From Terriglobus albidus (GTDB taxonomy: Bacteria; Acidobacteriota; Terriglobia; Terriglobales; Acidobacteriaceae), in contig NZ_CP042806.1 of the NCBI RefSeq assembly GCF_008000815.1, forward strand, positions 1,302,001-1,366,000: a stretch of DNA of 64,000 nt, written 5' to 3'. Position numbers and translations under genes: made by a program. Shown here piece by piece: positions 9,082-17,898 of this stretch (position 1 is the stretch's first letter; each line of letters begins with the position of its first letter). The notes below the pieces were generated by a model. The model was not told the DNA's origin. It ran no database searches and saw only the letters and a list, made by a program, of their open reading frames with translations.

Positions 9082-9278
9082 GGGTGCCCCACATACGCGC
9101 CGCGGGTCCCAGCTAGCTTTGCTAGCTGGGTGCAAGCTTATGTGGGTGTATCGAGCGAAGCTCGATCCGCTTTTGTTTGTCATTTCGTAGCGATCTGTTT
9201 TCTATTGCTTTACAGAAGGCTAAGACGGTCGAGCTCCGCTCGAATGTCCCACATAAGCTTCGCGTATGTGGGGCACCC
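9082..9278. repeat. 197-base nested palindrome between convergent genes
   Basis: Perfect 18-base outer arms (GGGTGCCCCACATACGCG at 9082-9099 and its complement at 9261-9278) enclose further inverted pairs: AAGCTTATGTGGG (9134-9146) with its complement at 9248-9260, a hairpin CCCAGCTAGC/GCTAGCTGGG at 9108-9130, and ATCGAGC/GCTCGAT near 9150-9166. The centre holds a short piece of the R1 repeat family (TTTGTCATTTCGTAGCG). It separates the oxidoreductase gene from the convergent ROK gene and could act as a two-way transcription stop. Confidence 0.6.
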
Positions 9279-9294
9279 GGTGCATGGAGTTTCG

Positions 9295-10479
9295 CTAACG
9301 AAGGGCCGTCAACCGTTTGAAACCCGTATGGCGTTGCAGTACGACTGCTGCGGCGCCACGAAGCCGCGCTGCTTCGCCGTCCGCTAATGCGATCAGCTTT
9401 GGCGGAGCCCCGGTCAACATGCGCGTAGAGAGTTCTGAGGCGACGATGGGGCCTACCGTATCCCAGCGCAGGGTGATGTCGCCGGCAAACAGAATCACCT
9501 CAGGATCGAAGGTTGCCGTCACGATTCGCAGGCCTCGGCCGATTCCCCTGGCCTGCTTCTCCAGTGCGATTCGGGCTTTCTCATTGCCGCTCGCTTCCAT
9601 ATTGAGAAGCTGTTGAATCGTCGGCGTCTCGCTGGAACCGGTGCCTTCGTGGAAGTAGCGTAGTGCTGCCCGTGAGGAGGCAAACATCTCCCAGCAGCCC
9701 ACCTGGCCGCATGCGCACTGCGGGCCGGAGTCGGCGATGGGGATATGCCCCAGTTCTCCTGCCATGCCGGTTGCACCTTCGACGAGATTGCCGTTCACCA
9801 GTAACGCGGCGCCGACACCTTCCGAGATCGTGACCAGCACGGCATTGCGGATTCCCTGGAGTCGTCCGAACCACTGTTCTGACAACATGCAGGCATTGGC
9901 TGCGTTCTCCAACTCTACCTGGAGTCCAAGGCGTTTCTGCAGGGCGCCGCGGATATCGAAGCCAACCCAGGGAAGGTTCGGCGCCAGCGCCAGTCGGTGC
10001 GATCGTTTGTCGACACGGCCGGGAAGGCTGATGCCGACTCCCTCGCAGGTCTTGTCGGCAAACTGTGTCTGTAGACGCTTCATCCCTTCGGCAATGGCAT
10101 CGACGCCTTGTTTGGCATTGGCGATCACCGGTACCAGGGTGCGGTCGAGAAATCTTCCATTCAGATCGACAACGGCGAGAATCGTCTGCGTCGGGCGCAC
10201 ATCCGCGACCAGAATGACGAGATCGTCATTCATGGTCAGCATGGTCGGCCTGCGGCCGCGTGCTGTCTTCAGTATCTGTCCTTCACGGATCCAGCGCTCT
10301 TCGATCAGGCCGTCCACGATGGCGGAGACGGTGGAGCGCTGCAGGCCCGACCGTCGCGCGATATCGACACGGGAGATGGGTTGGTTGCAGCGCAAGACTT
10401 CCAGTACGAGATCACGGTTGTGATCTCGTATCGGCGCGGCAGTACGGGGAGTGGGAGCGGGAGACGGAGGTCGTTTCAT
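9295..10479 (-). CDS. ROK family transcriptional regulator (NagC/XylR type)
   Basis: A 394-residue sugar-responsive regulator. Residues about 20-75 form a winged helix-turn-helix (SRVDIARRSGLQRSTVSAIVDGL). The rest is a ROK domain with the family zinc site: H245 in GELGHIPI, then C255, C257 and C262 in CACGQVGCWE. The kinase phosphate loop is degraded (ADVRPTQ instead of DxGxT), and the ENDAN motif reads ENAAN, so it probably binds sugar without phosphorylating it. It is divergent from a TonB-dependent receptor gene, the likeliest target. AT-rich repeats in the shared gap are candidate binding sites. Confidence 0.92.
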   Translation of the reverse strand: MKRPPSPAPTPRTAAPIRDHNRDLVLEVLRCNQPISRVDIARRSGLQRSTVSAIVDGLIEERWIREGQILKTARGRRPTMLTMNDDLVILVADVRPTQTILAVVDLNGRFLDRTLVPVIANAKQGVDAIAEGMKRLQTQFADKTCEGVGISLPGRVDKRSHRLALAPNLPWVGFDIRGALQKRLGLQVELENAANACMLSEQWFGRLQGIRNAVLVTISEGVGAALLVNGNLVEGATGMAGELGHIPIADSGPQCACGQVGCWEMFASSRAALRYFHEGTGSSETPTIQQLLNMEASGNEKARIALEKQARGIGRGLRIVTATFDPEVILFAGDITLRWDTVGPIVASELSTRMLTGAPPKLIALADGEAARLRGAAAVVLQRHTGFKRLTALR

Positions 10480-10521
10480 TCGAGCTGGAAAAGGTACCTC
10501 AAAAGAGCGCGTGTATTTATT

Positions 10522-10551
10522 TCACAAATCTCCCATAAATCACAAATTATG
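10522..10551. promoter_or_regulatory. AT-rich repeats, candidate ROK operator
   Basis: TCACAAAT occurs twice as a direct repeat (10522-10529 and 10540-10547), overlapping an inverted pair CATAA (10534-10538) and TTATG (10547-10551). It lies 43 bases or more upstream of the ROK start, within the gap it shares with the receptor gene. NagC/Mlc-type regulators bind AT-rich sites of this sort; the assignment is inferred. Confidence 0.35.
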
Positions 10552-10654
10552 GCTGATTTAGCACGCAGCTCGGACCAAAGTTATTTCTACGAACCAAATC
10601 GGGATTGCTTCAATTTTCTTTGGTTGCCGTACAAAACACCCTCGATCAAATGCC

Positions 10655-10684
10655 TTGACACTCATTCGAAAGCAACCATATAGT
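10655..10684 (+). promoter_or_regulatory. Sigma-70-type promoter for the TonB-dependent receptor gene
   Basis: TTGACA (10655-10660) and TATAGT (10679-10684) are separated by 18 bases. The -10 box lies 37 bases before the receptor ATG at 10722. This is the best consensus-like promoter noticed in the window. Confidence 0.6.
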
Positions 10685-10721
10685 TCGGTCCGCTTCCAAA
10701 AGATGCACTGGAGATGCACTG

Positions 10722-13700
10722 ATGTCAAAAAAACGTAGCTTTCTTCTCTTGCAGTTCTTGTTGTTGGTCGGGTGTTTTTTGGGGTACAACGCTTTCGGGC
10801 AGACACTCTACGGAACATTGACCGGTGTTGTCAGCGATGCGACCGGTTCCGTTCTTTCCAACGCACAGATCACCGCAACCAACCCATCCACCGGTCTTAG
10901 CCGCACCACAACGACGGACGCCTCCGGCAACTATCAGTTCACCGATCTTCCGCCAGGCACGTACGACGTAACCTTCTCGGCGCCGAACTTCACGCAGAGC
11001 ATCAGCAAGGGTGTTGCCGTCAGCGCCAACCAGACCCGCCGTATCGACACGACGATGTCGCTTGGCGCGGTCTCCGACAAGATTGAAGTCACCACGGCTC
11101 CGCCGGCACTGCAGACCGATCGTGCCGACGTGAACTACGAGATCACCAGCACCCAGGTGCAGGAGCTGCCGACGACGTCTACGGCTGGCCGTAACTTCCA
11201 GGGACTCTACCGTCTGATCCCCGGTGTGCCTCCGCCGACAGAGAACAACTCTCAGGCAGGTAACCCGGGCCGTACTCAGGCCGTGACGGCAAACGGAATT
11301 GCGAACACGATCAACTCCACCAAGATTGACGGCGCAGCCGTGGGATACCCGTGGCTTCAGTCGATCGTTGCGTATATTCCGCCGACCGACTCGATCGAGT
11401 CAGCCAACATTGTGACCAACAGCTTCAACGCCGAGCAGGGCGCTGCCGGTGGTATCGCAGCGAACCTGATCGTCAAGAGCGGTACGAACAACTTCCACGG
11501 CGGCGCCTGGGAGTACAACTCGATCACGCAGTTCAATGCACGTCAGTACTTCACGCGTGTTTCGACGACTCCGGTAACGCCGAAGAACATTCTGAATGAG
11601 TACGGCGCGAACATCGGCGGCCCGATCATCAAAGACAAGCTCTTCTTCTTCTTTGGCTATAACAAAGTTTCCTTGCGCCAGTTCAAGACAGGCAATGCAA
11701 TGAACGTGCCGCTTGCTGCCGTGCGTGGAGGCAACTTCGCCGGTACCGGGGTTACGATTTACGATCCCACGACAGGCAATGCCGACGGTTCCGGCCGTAC
11801 GGCGTTCGCGGGGAATGTGATTCCGAGTTCGCGTCTCAGCTCGGCTTCGCAGAAGATTCTTGCCCTGCTGCCCACGGAGAAGCTCAACGCCACCTCGAAT
11901 AACTATCCAGGCGGTGCGATTCTGTCATTTGACCGCGCAGCCTATGACACCAAGGTGACTTACAACCCAACGACGAAGATGACGGTCTTCGGCCGTTACT
12001 CCGTGCAGCGCTCACAGATCACTGATCCTCCGGCGCTTGGTAATGCCATCGGCAATACCTGGGATGGTGGCCAGCCTGGTTCCGCACCTGGAACGATCCA
12101 GAACATCGGTATCGGTGCTTCGTATGTCGTTACACCGAACTTCGTGATCGACGGCAACGTCGGTTTTGTCCGCATCAATCTCGCCGCACGCGCTCCGGAC
12201 TATGGAACGAATGTAGGTCTCGATACGCTGGGGATCTCTGGAACCAACGGGTCTACGCCGTTCCAGTCTGGTACGCCTGGCTTCATCGTCGCCAATAACT
12301 CAAGCTTCGGAAATTACATCCAGTCCAATCCGTTCCAGTTCCGCGATATGCAGTATGTCAGCAACCTCAATGCTTCCTGGATTCGCGGACGCCACACGAT
12401 GCGTTTCGGCGGTGAGTATGTACACTCCGCCATCAATCACCTTCAGGCCAACAACGCCGGTCCCCGCGGACAGTTCACGTTCTCCGGCGGTGTGACCGGC
12501 AATAACAGCGGCGCAACTGCGGACGCTCCGACCTACTATCGTGCGGTTGCCGATCTTCTTCTCGGTATGCCGCAGGCCATCGGCAAGACGGTGCAGTCTT
12601 TCCAGCCAAACGGTCCGCGCTTTTCGAGCTTCAGCTTCTTCGCGCAGGATACCTGGAAGGCTACCGCAAACCTTACCATCAACTATGGCGTTCGCTATGA
12701 GTACTATCCCTTCGCGAACCGCGACCACACTGGCGTCTTCCGCTTCGACCCCTCAACCAGCAATGTGTTGATCGGCGGTCGCGGCAATGTACCGACTAAC
12801 ACTGGCGAAGACGTCGGTCACGGCATGCTGGTCCCGCGTCTCGGACTCAACTATCGCATCAATGACAAGACCGTAATCCGCACCGGCTCGGGGCTCACAG
12901 TCGATCCGGAAAACTTCCGTTTCTTCCGTGACTCCTATCCGGCACTGATTACGCTGAACAATACCGGCACGAATAACTACGTTCCCGCGGGTGCGCTCAC
13001 GGCTCCGAACTCGTCAGCACCAAACATGAACACACTGCCGAGCGGTACTTTGACAGCAGGTGTTCCGACTGTAGGCGTGCCGGATATCTCGTCCGGTATT
13101 GTGCCGCTCCCGTACAACTACACGACACAGACCGCTCCGCAGAAGTGGCGTCGCGGTTATATCGAAACATGGAACCTGTTCGTCGATCGCGACCTGTTCA
13201 AGGGCATGGTCCTGAACATCGGCTACGTTGGCACCCATCACGTGCGCCAGGTCGTCGGTATCGACATCAATGCAGGTGGCGTCAGTACATTGGGCGCCAA
13301 CAGCCGTCCACTCTTTGCCAATGCAAATGCCCCAGGTGGCGCGAGGCGCTATACCGGAACCATCCTGAACGTCCTTCCGTGGGCAGATGAAAAATATTCC
13401 GGCATGCAACTGCAGTTGAGCAATCGTAGTTCTGCGCAGTTGCAGTATGGCTATTCCTATACCTGGTCGCACTACATGAATAACTACGACGCGGACAGTA
13501 CTCTCGGAGCGGTCGCCTTCAATACTCCGGCGCTGCAGAAGCGTAACTTTGCCAACTCGCAGTTCGATCGCAAGCACCTCAACGTACTGTGGACTGTGTG
13601 GCAGATGCCGGTCGGTCGTGGACGTCGCTTCCTGAACCAGGGGATTGTCGGCAACCTCGTCGGTGGATGGGATATGAACACCATCATGACCTACTACAGC

Positions 13701-14123
13701 GGACGTCCGTTCCAGATTACGGATAACTCGCAGGCTGGTAACGGCGACACGGTTGTTCCCAACCAGGTGAGCCCCCTGCAACTGAGTGGAACGAAGTACA
13801 CGAGCGGTTCCACCACGTATCCGTATTACTTCGTCAATAACGGCAATATCACCAAACTGCCGAATGCAAGCTCCAACGGCAACATGGGCCGTAACTCTGT
13901 CCGTGGCCCTGGCTACTTCAATCTGGATGTGGGACTCACGCGTAATATCCCCATCTGGAGGGAGATTGCCGTGGTGCTGAAGGCGGAGTCGTTCGACGTC
14001 ACCAACACGCCGCAGTGGAGCAACCCCACCGCTAATGTGAATGACGCCGGCTTCGGCCAGATCACCAGCGTTCTTTCAACCAGCAACCGGACGCTGCGGT
14101 TCAGCGGACGTATCAAGTTCTAA
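10722..14123 (+). CDS. TonB-dependent receptor, Oar-like, with carboxypeptidase-regulatory-like domain
   Basis: A 1133-residue outer-membrane protein. A signal peptide (MSKKRSFLLLQFLLLVGCF and onward, cleavage near AFGQ) is followed by a carboxypeptidase-regulatory-like beta-sandwich at about residues 28-115 (GTLTGVVSDATGSVLSNAQI; GNYQFTDLPPGTYDV). A plug-like region contains NIVTNSFNAEQGAAGG and VKSGTNNFHGGAWEY. A long barrel follows and ends RTLRFSGRIKF, with the terminal Phe expected for outer-membrane assembly. Such acidobacterial receptors are thought to import glycan pieces or other large nutrients. It is divergent from the ROK regulator and has its own promoter. Ligand unknown. Confidence 0.92.
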   Translation: MSKKRSFLLLQFLLLVGCFLGYNAFGQTLYGTLTGVVSDATGSVLSNAQITATNPSTGLSRTTTTDASGNYQFTDLPPGTYDVTFSAPNFTQSISKGVAVSANQTRRIDTTMSLGAVSDKIEVTTAPPALQTDRADVNYEITSTQVQELPTTSTAGRNFQGLYRLIPGVPPPTENNSQAGNPGRTQAVTANGIANTINSTKIDGAAVGYPWLQSIVAYIPPTDSIESANIVTNSFNAEQGAAGGIAANLIVKSGTNNFHGGAWEYNSITQFNARQYFTRVSTTPVTPKNILNEYGANIGGPIIKDKLFFFFGYNKVSLRQFKTGNAMNVPLAAVRGGNFAGTGVTIYDPTTGNADGSGRTAFAGNVIPSSRLSSASQKILALLPTEKLNATSNNYPGGAILSFDRAAYDTKVTYNPTTKMTVFGRYSVQRSQITDPPALGNAIGNTWDGGQPGSAPGTIQNIGIGASYVVTPNFVIDGNVGFVRINLAARAPDYGTNVGLDTLGISGTNGSTPFQSGTPGFIVANNSSFGNYIQSNPFQFRDMQYVSNLNASWIRGRHTMRFGGEYVHSAINHLQANNAGPRGQFTFSGGVTGNNSGATADAPTYYRAVADLLLGMPQAIGKTVQSFQPNGPRFSSFSFFAQDTWKATANLTINYGVRYEYYPFANRDHTGVFRFDPSTSNVLIGGRGNVPTNTGEDVGHGMLVPRLGLNYRINDKTVIRTGSGLTVDPENFRFFRDSYPALITLNNTGTNNYVPAGALTAPNSSAPNMNTLPSGTLTAGVPTVGVPDISSGIVPLPYNYTTQTAPQKWRRGYIETWNLFVDRDLFKGMVLNIGYVGTHHVRQVVGIDINAGGVSTLGANSRPLFANANAPGGARRYTGTILNVLPWADEKYSGMQLQLSNRSSAQLQYGYSYTWSHYMNNYDADSTLGAVAFNTPALQKRNFANSQFDRKHLNVLWTVWQMPVGRGRRFLNQGIVGNLVGGWDMNTIMTYYSGRPFQITDNSQAGNGDTVVPNQVSPLQLSGTKYTSGSTTYPYYFVNNGNITKLPNASSNGNMGRNSVRGPGYFNLDVGLTRNIPIWREIAVVLKAESFDVTNTPQWSNPTANVNDAGFGQITSVLSTSNRTLRFSGRIKF

Positions 14124-14134
14124 CGAACACCTAC

Positions 14135-14180
14135 CGAAGCGGGCCTCGTTCCTTTAGGGATGAGGCCCGCTTCGCATTTG
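14135..14180 (+). terminator. Terminator-like hairpin after the receptor gene
   Basis: CGAAGCGGGCCTC (14135-14147) pairs perfectly with GAGGCCCGCTTCG (14162-14174), followed by CATTTG. The T-run is weak, so the stop may be partial and could let some reading into the SGNH gene. Confidence 0.65.
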
Positions 14181-14199
14181 TGTAAGAATCGGCTTCGCG

Positions 14200-14871
14200 A
14201 TGCGAGGCCTTTCTTTTTTACTCACTCTCTTGATGGCGGTTGCAATGCATGGGCAGATACATGTGGTGAACGCCGGCTTTGGCGGCAGAAATACTGCCGA
14301 GCTCGAAAAACGTTTCGCGCATGAGTTGGCGGAGGCCAAGCCTGCCTATGTCGTGCTCTTTGCCGGTACCAACGATGCATTGAACGATACCAAGTTTCTT
14401 ACTCCATCGCAGACGAGAGAGAATCTCACCGCGATGGTCCAGCAGGCCCAGGCTGCAGGAGCGTCTGTGGTTCTGGTGACCGTGCACGATCCGGATCTCA
14501 CGCGCCTGCTGAAACGCCACCGGCCCGAGGCATACGGTAGTGTGCCGCCTGTGGAGCGGGTTGCCCAGGTGAATGCCGTGATCGAGGAAGTGGCTCGGAC
14601 CCACCATGCCGTCGTTGTCCCGTTTCATGAGATCCTCCAGCAGGCCGGCGGGGCGAACGCCGAACTAAGCACCGACGGAGTTCATCTGACTGCGAAGGGC
14701 TATGGCATGCTGGCCGCAGCAGTGCGCTCAAGGCTGCCGCTGCAGATTCCTCCAAACGTTTCGGTTTTGTGCATGGGAGACAGCTTGACCTACGGCATCG
14801 GCGTCCGTCCTGATGGGGCGCCGGAGACCGCCGAAACCTACCCCGCACAGTTAAGCGCTCTTCTTCGGTGA
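14200..14871 (+). CDS. Exported SGNH/GDSL-type hydrolase with permuted block order
   Basis: A 223-residue protein with a short signal peptide (residues 1-19). It carries all SGNH marks but in a shifted order: block II VVNAGFGGRNT (G28), block III GTND (N58), block V DGVHL (D159, H162), and only then block I VLCMGDSLTYG with the nucleophile S195, ending YPAQLSALLR. In ordinary family members GDS is first. The C-terminal 30 residues are what would normally precede the N-terminus, so the protein reads as a circular permutation that may still make a full Ser-Gly-Asn-His site. The next gene begins 28 bases later, so the family is not simply continued after a frameshift. Likely an esterase or deacetylase acting on glycans; substrate unknown. 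Confidence 0.8.
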   Translation: MRGLSFLLTLLMAVAMHGQIHVVNAGFGGRNTAELEKRFAHELAEAKPAYVVLFAGTNDALNDTKFLTPSQTRENLTAMVQQAQAAGASVVLVTVHDPDLTRLLKRHRPEAYGSVPPVERVAQVNAVIEEVARTHHAVVVPFHEILQQAGGANAELSTDGVHLTAKGYGMLAAAVRSRLPLQIPPNVSVLCMGDSLTYGIGVRPDGAPETAETYPAQLSALLR

Positions 14872-14898
14872 CGACAAAGCAGCCCGGGCGTCGGTAGA

Positions 14899-16191
14899 AT
14901 GCCCTGCATGGCAACGACTCTCCCGCCGCCGGTTCAGGAATCTTCGGAGACCTCCGGCGTCATCGAAGCGCATGTGCAGCGGGTGCTGCACAGTCCGCAC
15001 TTCGCCCGGGCTGAAACGCAACGCAAGTTGCTGCAATACCTATGGGAACATCGCTTTGGGAATGTGAGCGAGTATGCCATCGCCACGGATGCGCTTGGCC
15101 GTCACAGCAACTTCGATTCCACGACGGATGCCTCGGTTCGCGTTCACATCTCCCGCCTGCGCCGCAAGCTGAAGGACTACTACCAGCAGGAGACCGACGA
15201 GCTTGAGCTCCTGGTTATCCCCACCGGTACCCATCAACTGATGGTGCTCGACCATCCCGCGCCTTCCGTGGCTGAGCCGCTGCCGGCTCCGGATCTCGAT
15301 CCCGTCGCCGTGCCAGAGGTGACCCGGTCGGCAGTTCCGTTCCTGTGTGGAGCTATTGTTCTTCTGGTCATGGCCGTCGTATGGCTGGCCTGGAGCAACC
15401 ATGTCTTGCGCGCGACGAATGATCGACGGGCGCCAAATGCCTTCTGGGCCTCGTTCCTGGAGGGTTCAGCCCCGATCCGCATCATTCTGCCGACGCCGAT
15501 CCTGTTTTCGTTTTCGAATGCCCCGACCTTCCGTTTCCGTTCCACTCAAGTTAACGATTACAACGACATCCCCAAGGACCCCCAGTTCGAGGCATTGACG
15601 AAGGATCTGGGGAAGCCGTCGTTGGAGCAACCCTACACTGTATCCTGGGACACGCTTGCCGCCATCGATATGGCGCGCTACCTGGACTCGGTCGGGGCCA
15701 AACAGCGCGTCTCGTTCGATGTGACTCGGGATCTGTCTCCGATGGTCCTGGAACAGGCGAATGTGATTGCCCTCGGGACTCATCAGACGCTGCAGCCGCT
15801 CCATGACTATCTGCAGGCGATGAACTTTTCGCTGTCGCAGTCGGAGCTCCGGGTTACCAACGCCCATCCCTCCAAGGGAGAGCAGGGGACCTACGAGATC
15901 ATCCATAAGTCGAGGGATCATGAGGTGCGCCCCTCCATTATTTCCATCCTTCCAGGCCGTGCACCGGGACTTAAAGTCCTGCTGATGCAATCTCGGGATA
16001 CAGGAGCCTTGGTTGCGTTGATCTCGTCTTCGGCCGGCTCCAACTCGATTGAAGAGATGTGGAGGAAAAACGGTTCACCGAAATACTTCGAAATGGTGAC
16101 CTATACCGAGGTGGAGAGCAATCGGGCACTGGGCACCTGGCCGGTGGCAATGCACGTCTTCACCTCGCAAGCCCCTGCAAATTCAATGTAA
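14899..16191 (+). CDS. Membrane-anchored winged-helix regulator (ToxR-like)
   Basis: A 430-residue protein. Residues about 20-115 form a winged-helix domain of an acidobacterial type: HSPHFARAETQRKLLQYL, SEYAIATDALGRHSNFD, then SVRVHISRLRRKLKDYY as the recognition region. A Pro-rich linker leads to one membrane helix at about residues 145-166 (VPFLCGAIVLLVMAVVWLAW). The remaining 260 residues would lie in the periplasm and show no domain that I recognise. The plan is that of ToxR/CadC one-component regulators that sense outside the membrane and bind DNA inside. It sits between the SGNH gene and the FAD oxidoreductase gene in the same direction and may control the cluster. A second ATG at 14908 is an alternative start. 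Confidence 0.75.
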   Translation: MPCMATTLPPPVQESSETSGVIEAHVQRVLHSPHFARAETQRKLLQYLWEHRFGNVSEYAIATDALGRHSNFDSTTDASVRVHISRLRRKLKDYYQQETDELELLVIPTGTHQLMVLDHPAPSVAEPLPAPDLDPVAVPEVTRSAVPFLCGAIVLLVMAVVWLAWSNHVLRATNDRRAPNAFWASFLEGSAPIRIILPTPILFSFSNAPTFRFRSTQVNDYNDIPKDPQFEALTKDLGKPSLEQPYTVSWDTLAAIDMARYLDSVGAKQRVSFDVTRDLSPMVLEQANVIALGTHQTLQPLHDYLQAMNFSLSQSELRVTNAHPSKGEQGTYEIIHKSRDHEVRPSIISILPGRAPGLKVLLMQSRDTGALVALISSSAGSNSIEEMWRKNGSPKYFEMVTYTEVESNRALGTWPVAMHVFTSQAPANSM

Positions 16192-16203
16192 CAGCGCGTA
16201 ACA
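16188..16203. promoter_or_regulatory. Direct GTAACA half-sites before the FAD oxidoreductase gene
   Basis: GTAACA occurs at 16188-16193 and 16198-16203, with a 10-base period. It resembles the right arm of the palindrome at 17899-17919. It overlaps the stop of the ToxR-like gene and lies 51 bases before the next start. Weak evidence, listed because the same motif recurs nearby. Confidence 0.25.
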
Positions 16204-16253
16204 TACGGCTCGAAACGTGTCAGCCATGTCGTCGGGATGGCAGTATCCTTTCC

Positions 16254-17870
16254 ATGACTGGATTGCTGCATCGCATATTCCCTCTTACTGCTGCTCTTCT
16301 TCTTTTCGCCCCGTCAGCCATTTCGCAAAGTGCTCCGCCCGATGACCTGGTGGTCTACGGCGGCACGGCCTCGGGAGTCATGACCGCTTATGCCGCGGCA
16401 AAGGAAGGGCTGCATGTCGTGCTGCTCGAGCCTGGTACGCACCTCGGTGGCATGGTGACCGGTGGGCTGTCGGCGACAGATGTCGCGCACTATCAGATCA
16501 TCGGTGGCTATGCCCGCGAGTTCTACCGGCAGGCTGCAGCTCACTACGGCGTGCACACCCTGAACAAGCATGACGACTGGCTGTCGGAGCCGAAGGTGGG
16601 AGAGGCGATCTTCCAGCAGTGGCTCAAGCAAGCAGGCGTCGAGGTTAAGTTTCATGAGCGCCTGAAGGAACACGGCGGTGTCTCGAAATCGGGAACGACC
16701 GTTCTTTCTATCACGACAGAAGACGGCAAGGTGTGGAAGGCGAAGACCTTTGCCGACTGCTCCTATGAAGGCGACCTGATGGCGCAGGCGGGCGTGCACT
16801 ATACCGTCGGCCGTGAGGGCATGGAGGTCTATCACGAAGATCTCGCGGGGGTTCGCGTCGACACGCCCAAACACCAGTTCCTGTGGAAGATCTCGCCCCT
16901 CGACGAGAAGGGAAAGCTGATGCCCGAGGTTGATCCCGGGCCGATGGGGGCAAACGGTGCGGGGGATAAGAAGGTACAGGCCTATAACTTCCGCATGATT
17001 CTGACCGACTCTCCGGGCAACAAGCTTCCGTGGACGAAGCCTGAGGGATATGACGCCTCCAACTTCGCGCTGCTGGCGAAGTACCTGGGCGAATGGAAGG
17101 AGCACATGCATCGTGAACCAACCTTCCGCGACGTCATGAACCCGGTCATGATCCCCAACCATGAAGCGGACTTCAACAACAACGGCGCCTTCTCCAGCGA
17201 CTACATCGGCAAGAGCTGGACCTACCCCGACGCCGGCTATGCCGAGCGGCAGAAGATCTGGGACGACCATCTGCTCTATACCAAGTCGTTCCTGTGGTTC
17301 CTTGCCTCTGACTCGCGGGTACCAAAGCAACTGCAGGCGGAGGTCAACAGCTGGGGCCGGGCGAAGGACGAATTTCTCGATACGGAGGGTTGGCCCAACC
17401 AGCTCTACATCCGCGAAGGGCGCCGCATGATTGGCGTGTACGTCATGAAGCAGGCTGACCTGCAGACCGATCGCACCAAGCCTGACTCCATTGCCATGGG
17501 TTCCTACAACAGCGACTCCCACAACATTCAGCGCGTCGCTACGCCCGACGGCGGCGTCCGGAATGAAGGTGATGTGCAGGTTTCGGTTAAGCCCTATGAG
17601 ATCGCCTTCGGCACCATCCTTCCCAAAAAGGAGGAGACGGTGAACCTGCTCGTCCCGGTCTGTCTTTCGGCATCGCATGTCGCCTACTCCTCCGTTCGTA
17701 TGGAGCCGCAGTACATGATGCTCGGTCAGGCTGCGGGGGTGACGGCTGCGATGGCGGTCCGGGGTAAGACGGCTGTTCAGGAGATCGATGTGAAGTCTCT
17801 CCAAAAGCGTCTGCGCGAGCAGAAGGCCATCCTCCATATTGACCAGGAAGAGTCCGGGGATAGCCTCTAA
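16254..17870 (+). CDS. Secreted FAD-dependent oxidoreductase
   Basis: A 538-residue protein from the ATG at 16254, chosen because it gives a signal peptide (MTGLLHRIFPLTAALLLFAP, cleavage near AISQ); the frame is open further upstream but overlaps the previous gene. The FAD-binding Rossmann start is LVVYGGTASGVMTAYAAAKEG followed by VVLLEPG. HLGGMVTGGLSATD is typical of the FAD_oxidored family (PF12831-like). AYSSVRMEPQYMMLGQAAG near the C-terminus is the second flavin-binding part of the same family. Relatives sit in polysaccharide-use loci, and their substrates are mostly unknown. It precedes a TonB-dependent receptor gene, with an operator-like palindrome between. Confidence 0.85.
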   Translation: MTGLLHRIFPLTAALLLFAPSAISQSAPPDDLVVYGGTASGVMTAYAAAKEGLHVVLLEPGTHLGGMVTGGLSATDVAHYQIIGGYAREFYRQAAAHYGVHTLNKHDDWLSEPKVGEAIFQQWLKQAGVEVKFHERLKEHGGVSKSGTTVLSITTEDGKVWKAKTFADCSYEGDLMAQAGVHYTVGREGMEVYHEDLAGVRVDTPKHQFLWKISPLDEKGKLMPEVDPGPMGANGAGDKKVQAYNFRMILTDSPGNKLPWTKPEGYDASNFALLAKYLGEWKEHMHREPTFRDVMNPVMIPNHEADFNNNGAFSSDYIGKSWTYPDAGYAERQKIWDDHLLYTKSFLWFLASDSRVPKQLQAEVNSWGRAKDEFLDTEGWPNQLYIREGRRMIGVYVMKQADLQTDRTKPDSIAMGSYNSDSHNIQRVATPDGGVRNEGDVQVSVKPYEIAFGTILPKKEETVNLLVPVCLSASHVAYSSVRMEPQYMMLGQAAGVTAAMAVRGKTAVQEIDVKSLQKRLREQKAILHIDQEESGDSL

Positions 17871-17898
17871 TTCTCCGTAATCCTATGAAAACAAAGAT

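Noticed and set aside
14200-14871. Possibility that the SGNH gene is a frameshifted or broken pseudogene
   Set aside because: The frame is open from a signal peptide to a stop, all catalytic residues are present in the same frame, and no SGNH-like sequence continues in other frames in the 28 bases before the next gene.
16314-17837. 507-residue open frame antisense to the FAD oxidoreductase gene
   Set aside because: The plus strand has clear FAD-binding motifs and a signal peptide; the antisense frame is a by-product of GC-rich codon use.
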